Of a stretch of 7,652 bases of DNA, positions 5,952 through 7,652 are shown in pieces. The stretch spans positions 1 through 7,652 of the forward strand of contig DGSM01000022.1 of the NCBI GenBank assembly GCA_002393975.1, read 5' to 3'. Under the pieces are notes generated by a model. That model saw only the letters and a program-made list of their open reading frames with translations. It was not told the origin of the DNA and ran no database searches. Position 1 is the first letter of the stretch. Each line of letters opens with the position of its first letter. Origin of the DNA: Clostridiales bacterium UBA4362 (lineage in GTDB: Bacteria > Bacillota > Clostridia > TANB77 > CAG-508). A program made the position numbers and the translations under genes.

Positions 5952-6038
5952 GCAACTTATAGCGCATGTATATTGTTCTAATAACACTATATTTTTTTTT
6001 CAAGCCACTTGGCTAGAAAGAGGTGCATATGCGTGATA
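5952..6038 (+). promoter_or_regulatory. Gene 6 leader that can mask its own start codon
   Basis: Bases 5958-5969 (TATAGCGCATGT) can pair with 6027-6038 (ATATGCGTGATA), which contains the ATG. Eleven of 12 positions pair, two as G-U wobbles, with one A/G mismatch. The same first bases, GCAACTTA (5952-5959) and GCGCAT (5962-5967), are the exact complement of 6547-6560 in the 3' UTR. The leader also has an eight-T run at about 5993-6000 and a small AGCC-ACTT-GGCT hairpin (6003-6014) just before the ribosome site. Pairing is read from the sequence; a regulatory switch is inferred. Confidence 0.5.
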
Positions 6039-6535
6039 TTACTTCCTCTAAACTTTTGGGAAGTCTCTACAGTGACATCGTTGCTGTAAGCTTCGAGATC
6101 CGGAATGATCTTGAGATTCTCGAAGAAGCACTTGGAGATTCGAAGAAAAAAGAAACTGCTTCGAACATCAGATTGTCTATGGAGATTGATCTTGAAGACC
6201 GTATAACCAGTAAAAAGGTAGACCTTGAAGAACTTGAGGATGCCAGTGCCGCTATCGAAGACATTCTTAGCGGAAGGGCAAGCCTTAAGGTTAATCTCTT
6301 GGTAGACCGTTACTTCAGCAAAATCAAGGAAAGATACGAGACAAATCCGGCAACGGATCGTATCAAGGTAAGAATCCTCAAATCGGAAATCGCTGATATT
6401 GAGGCAGAGCTCGAACATGAAGGTTATCCTATTTTCGGCGGATATTCCAGCTATAAGGCTCTGATGGAGGAATGGGAAGAAGGTGAACAGACTGAGTTTA
6501 ACTTTGACTCTCCCTCTGAAGATGAGAAAGAATAA
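6029..6535 (+). CDS. Gene 6: acidic helical protein of unknown function (168 aa)
   Basis: I do not recognise this family. The 168-aa product has no cysteine, no signal peptide and no membrane segment. It is rich in Glu, Asp, Lys and Ile/Leu. Long helical stretches with heptad-like spacing are likely at 8-36, 45-80, 84-104 and 108-131. A Gly/Tyr/Phe turn (GYPIFGGYSSY, 132-142) then leads into a very acidic tail (WEEGEQTEFNFD to the end). It may be a coiled-coil adaptor or a nucleic-acid-mimicking acidic protein; neither is shown. ATG 6029 is preferred, with AGAGG 5 nt upstream. The GTG at 6023 overlaps that ribosome site. A sampled block (6301-6360) is 47% GC, the highest in the window, and CGT and ATC codons contrast with the AGA and ATA of genes 5 and 7 on either side. 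That suggests separate origin. Confidence 0.8.
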   Translation: MRDITSSKLLGSLYSDIVAVSFEIRNDLEILEEALGDSKKKETASNIRLSMEIDLEDRITSKKVDLEELEDASAAIEDILSGRASLKVNLLVDRYFSKIKERYETNPATDRIKVRILKSEIADIEAELEHEGYPIFGGYSSYKALMEEWEEGEQTEFNFDSPSEDEKE

Positions 6536-6546
6536 ACATCATCCAT

Positions 6547-6560
6547 ATGCGCTAAGTTGC
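6547..6560 (+). repeat. 3' UTR arm complementary to the gene 6 mRNA 5' end
   Basis: ATGCGCTAAGTTGC is the reverse complement of GCAACTTA-(TA)-GCGCAT at 5952-5967, giving 14 bp with a 2-nt bulge on the left arm. It begins 12 nt after the stop codon and directly abuts the terminator stem. It also repeats the start-codon context: CATATGCG occurs at 6544-6551 and at 6026-6033. Confidence 0.6.
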
Positions 6561-6593
6561 AAAAAAGAGTCGCTCCAAGGCGGCTCTTTTTGC
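6559..6593 (+). terminator. Terminator of gene 6
   Basis: AAAAAGAGTCGC (6562-6573) and GCGGCTCTTTTT (6580-6591) form a 12-bp stem with one T-G wobble around TCCAAG, extended by flanking GC pairs. The T-run is within the right arm. It separates gene 6 from gene 7. Confidence 0.88.
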
Positions 6594-6608
6594 GTTTGAA
6601 GATAAGAA

Positions 6609-6637
6609 TTTACACAATGTTAAATAGATGTTATAAT
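6609..6637 (+). promoter_or_regulatory. Promoter of gene 7
   Basis: TTTACA (6609-6614) and TATAAT (6632-6637) have a 17-base spacer, preceded by TG one base upstream (TGTTATAAT). Predicted start is about 6644, giving a short leader of about 23 nt that contains AAGGAG at 6655-6660. Confidence 0.8.
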
Positions 6638-6666
6638 GCGTATAAAGCTAAAAAAAGGAGATAATG

Positions 6667-7652
6667 ATGGCTTCAAATTATCAAATGACATATAACTTTG
6701 GAGAATATCATAAAAGTTTAGAAGGTTATTTTTCTAGACTAACTCAAAATAGTATAAATGCTTTTGCAAGTCAAATAAATGCAGGAAAAATATTAAAAGG
6801 CCATGACAATATAAATGACCCAACTTTACAAAAGGAATTTGCAAAGGTTCAAAGTTTTATAAAAGGTGTTGAAGAATTTCTGTTTTATAACTATAAACAT
6901 GATAGAAGAAATTTTAAATTAGTATTAGACACAATTATAGGATTAAAATCTATAACAGTTTTGGATGATAATCAAAGAGGAATTTATGGAATAACACATT
7001 CAGATGGAACAATACAAATTAATCCTAATCTTAATGGAAATGGATTATTAAATTCTGATGAAAGAACAAGATTATATGTGTTTCATGAATTAGGCCATAT
7101 GGTAAATAAAAAGTGGATGAGCTCTGTAACAACATTTCTTTCAAGACAAAATAATATGTCTCCAAGAGAAAAGACATTATTTTATGAAGGTTTTTCACTG
7201 TTAGATGAAGCTACAACTCAAGAGAGAGCAGAACAAATGGCATACTTTTTTGCTAAAAAAACCAGACCTGATTTATATAGTGTTAGAGATCCAAGAGGAA
7301 TGTATGGAAAAATGCCTTATAATACTAACTTTGATTTCTATGGTGAATTACAACCACCGGCAATTAAATTTGGAAGAACACTTCGTGGAATAGGAAAAAT
7401 AGAAGATGAACAAAAAGTTATGAGAGAATTAGCTCAAAGAGCTAAAAGTAAGAATTTTGCTAATGATATTATTAGAGAATATACTCGAGATGGTCAATTA
7501 CAAAATTTGTTTTCTCAAATGCATTATATGGGATTAATAAAGAAAGCATCATATGCTAGATTTGGAATGGGCTCAATTGAATACATACAAGATTCTTTAA
7601 AAAATTATAAAGAGTTTTCTAATATAGCTACAAGAATGAGAGATTATAGAGA
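6667..7652 (+). CDS. Gene 7: HELGH metallopeptidase-like protein (partial, 328+ aa)
   Basis: The reading frame stays open to the window edge, so the C-terminus is missing. Residues 139-145 read FHELGHM, a zinc-binding HExxH motif (His140, Glu141, His144) after a strand-like IYGITHSDGTIQINP (106-120), as in many zinc peptidases. The DEATTQ block (180-185) follows, and its Glu181 is a plausible third ligand 37 residues later, which would make it gluzincin-like. I cannot name the peptidase family. The N-terminal 90 residues are helical with no signal peptide, so the visible part suggests a cytoplasmic enzyme or one exported by a leaderless route. Residues 230-328 are basic and helical, without a recognised motif. 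ATG 6667 lies 6 nt after AAGGAG; the adjacent in-frame ATG 6664 would add one Met. A sampled block (6721-6780) is 25% GC, like genes 3 and 5. Substrate and role are unknown. Confidence 0.85.
   Translation, partial: MASNYQMTYNFGEYHKSLEGYFSRLTQNSINAFASQINAGKILKGHDNINDPTLQKEFAKVQSFIKGVEEFLFYNYKHDRRNFKLVLDTIIGLKSITVLDDNQRGIYGITHSDGTIQINPNLNGNGLLNSDERTRLYVFHELGHMVNKKWMSSVTTFLSRQNNMSPREKTLFYEGFSLLDEATTQERAEQMAYFFAKKTRPDLYSVRDPRGMYGKMPYNTNFDFYGELQPPAIKFGRTLRGIGKIEDEQKVMRELAQRAKSKNFANDIIREYTRDGQLQNLFSQMHYMGLIKKASYARFGMGSIEYIQDSLKNYKEFSNIATRMRDYR

Noticed and set aside
5022..6418. Minus-strand open frames opposite the end of gene 5, the 5851-6028 gap and gene 6
   Set aside because: They are antisense shadows with biased Ser/Phe/Cys composition, no ribosome sites and no promoters. 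One runs through the gene 5 terminator region.
149..6560. Recurrent GTTGC in several intergenic regions as a shared attachment motif
   Set aside because: It is only five bases, in different positions and contexts (leader, terminator loop, near a promoter), and is expected by chance.
7205..7393. Short open frame inside gene 7
   Set aside because: It is an alternate frame of the clearly coding HELGH protein and has no ribosome site.

Overview
The window looks like an accessory, island-like stretch of a low-GC Gram-positive genome, most likely a member of the Clostridia or a related gut Firmicute. The reasons are consensus sigma-A promoters, purine-rich Shine-Dalgarno sites, short intergenic gaps closed by intrinsic terminators, and protein types (BspA-like leucine-rich repeats, a KPxIYxYP membrane protein) that I associate with such organisms. 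The exact taxon cannot be read from the sequence. No tRNA, rRNA, CRISPR array, transposase or integrase was found.

There are seven protein genes, and each appears to be its own transcription unit. Gene 1 (204-539, +, 111 aa, unknown) converges on gene 2 (702-1658, -, 318 aa, unknown, with a four-cysteine cluster). Gene 3 (1947-2864, +, predicted membrane protein with a KPIIYIYP extracytoplasmic domain) converges on gene 4 (2928-3326, -, 132 aa, unknown). Gene 5 (3550-5850, +, intracellular leucine-rich-repeat protein), gene 6 (6029-6535, +, 168 aa, acidic and helical, unknown) and gene 7 (6667 to the window end, +, HELGH zinc-metallopeptidase-like, cut by the edge) follow in one direction. 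A plausible promoter was found for every gene and a terminator for every gene whose end lies in the window. Two terminators work in both directions between convergent pairs.

Two base-composition classes alternate. In sampled 60-base blocks, genes 3, 5 and 7 are 23-27% GC and use AGA, TTA and ATA heavily. Genes 1, 2, 4 and 6 are 35-47% GC. This suggests a patchwork of separately acquired single-gene units, not one co-evolved operon. No shared pathway can be argued from the proteins.

The most unusual signal is in the untranslated regions. In genes 1 and 6 the first nucleotides of the predicted mRNA are complementary to a segment between the stop codon and the terminator (10 bp in gene 1; 14 bp with a 2-nt bulge in gene 6). 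In gene 6 the same 5' segment can instead pair with the start codon, so the 3' UTR and the start codon compete for it. Gene 1 also has a leader hairpin whose loop matches a second 3' UTR segment. Gene 2 has a long leader with a large inverted repeat that encloses an orphan AGGAGGT. A candidate operator pair lies between genes 4 and 5.
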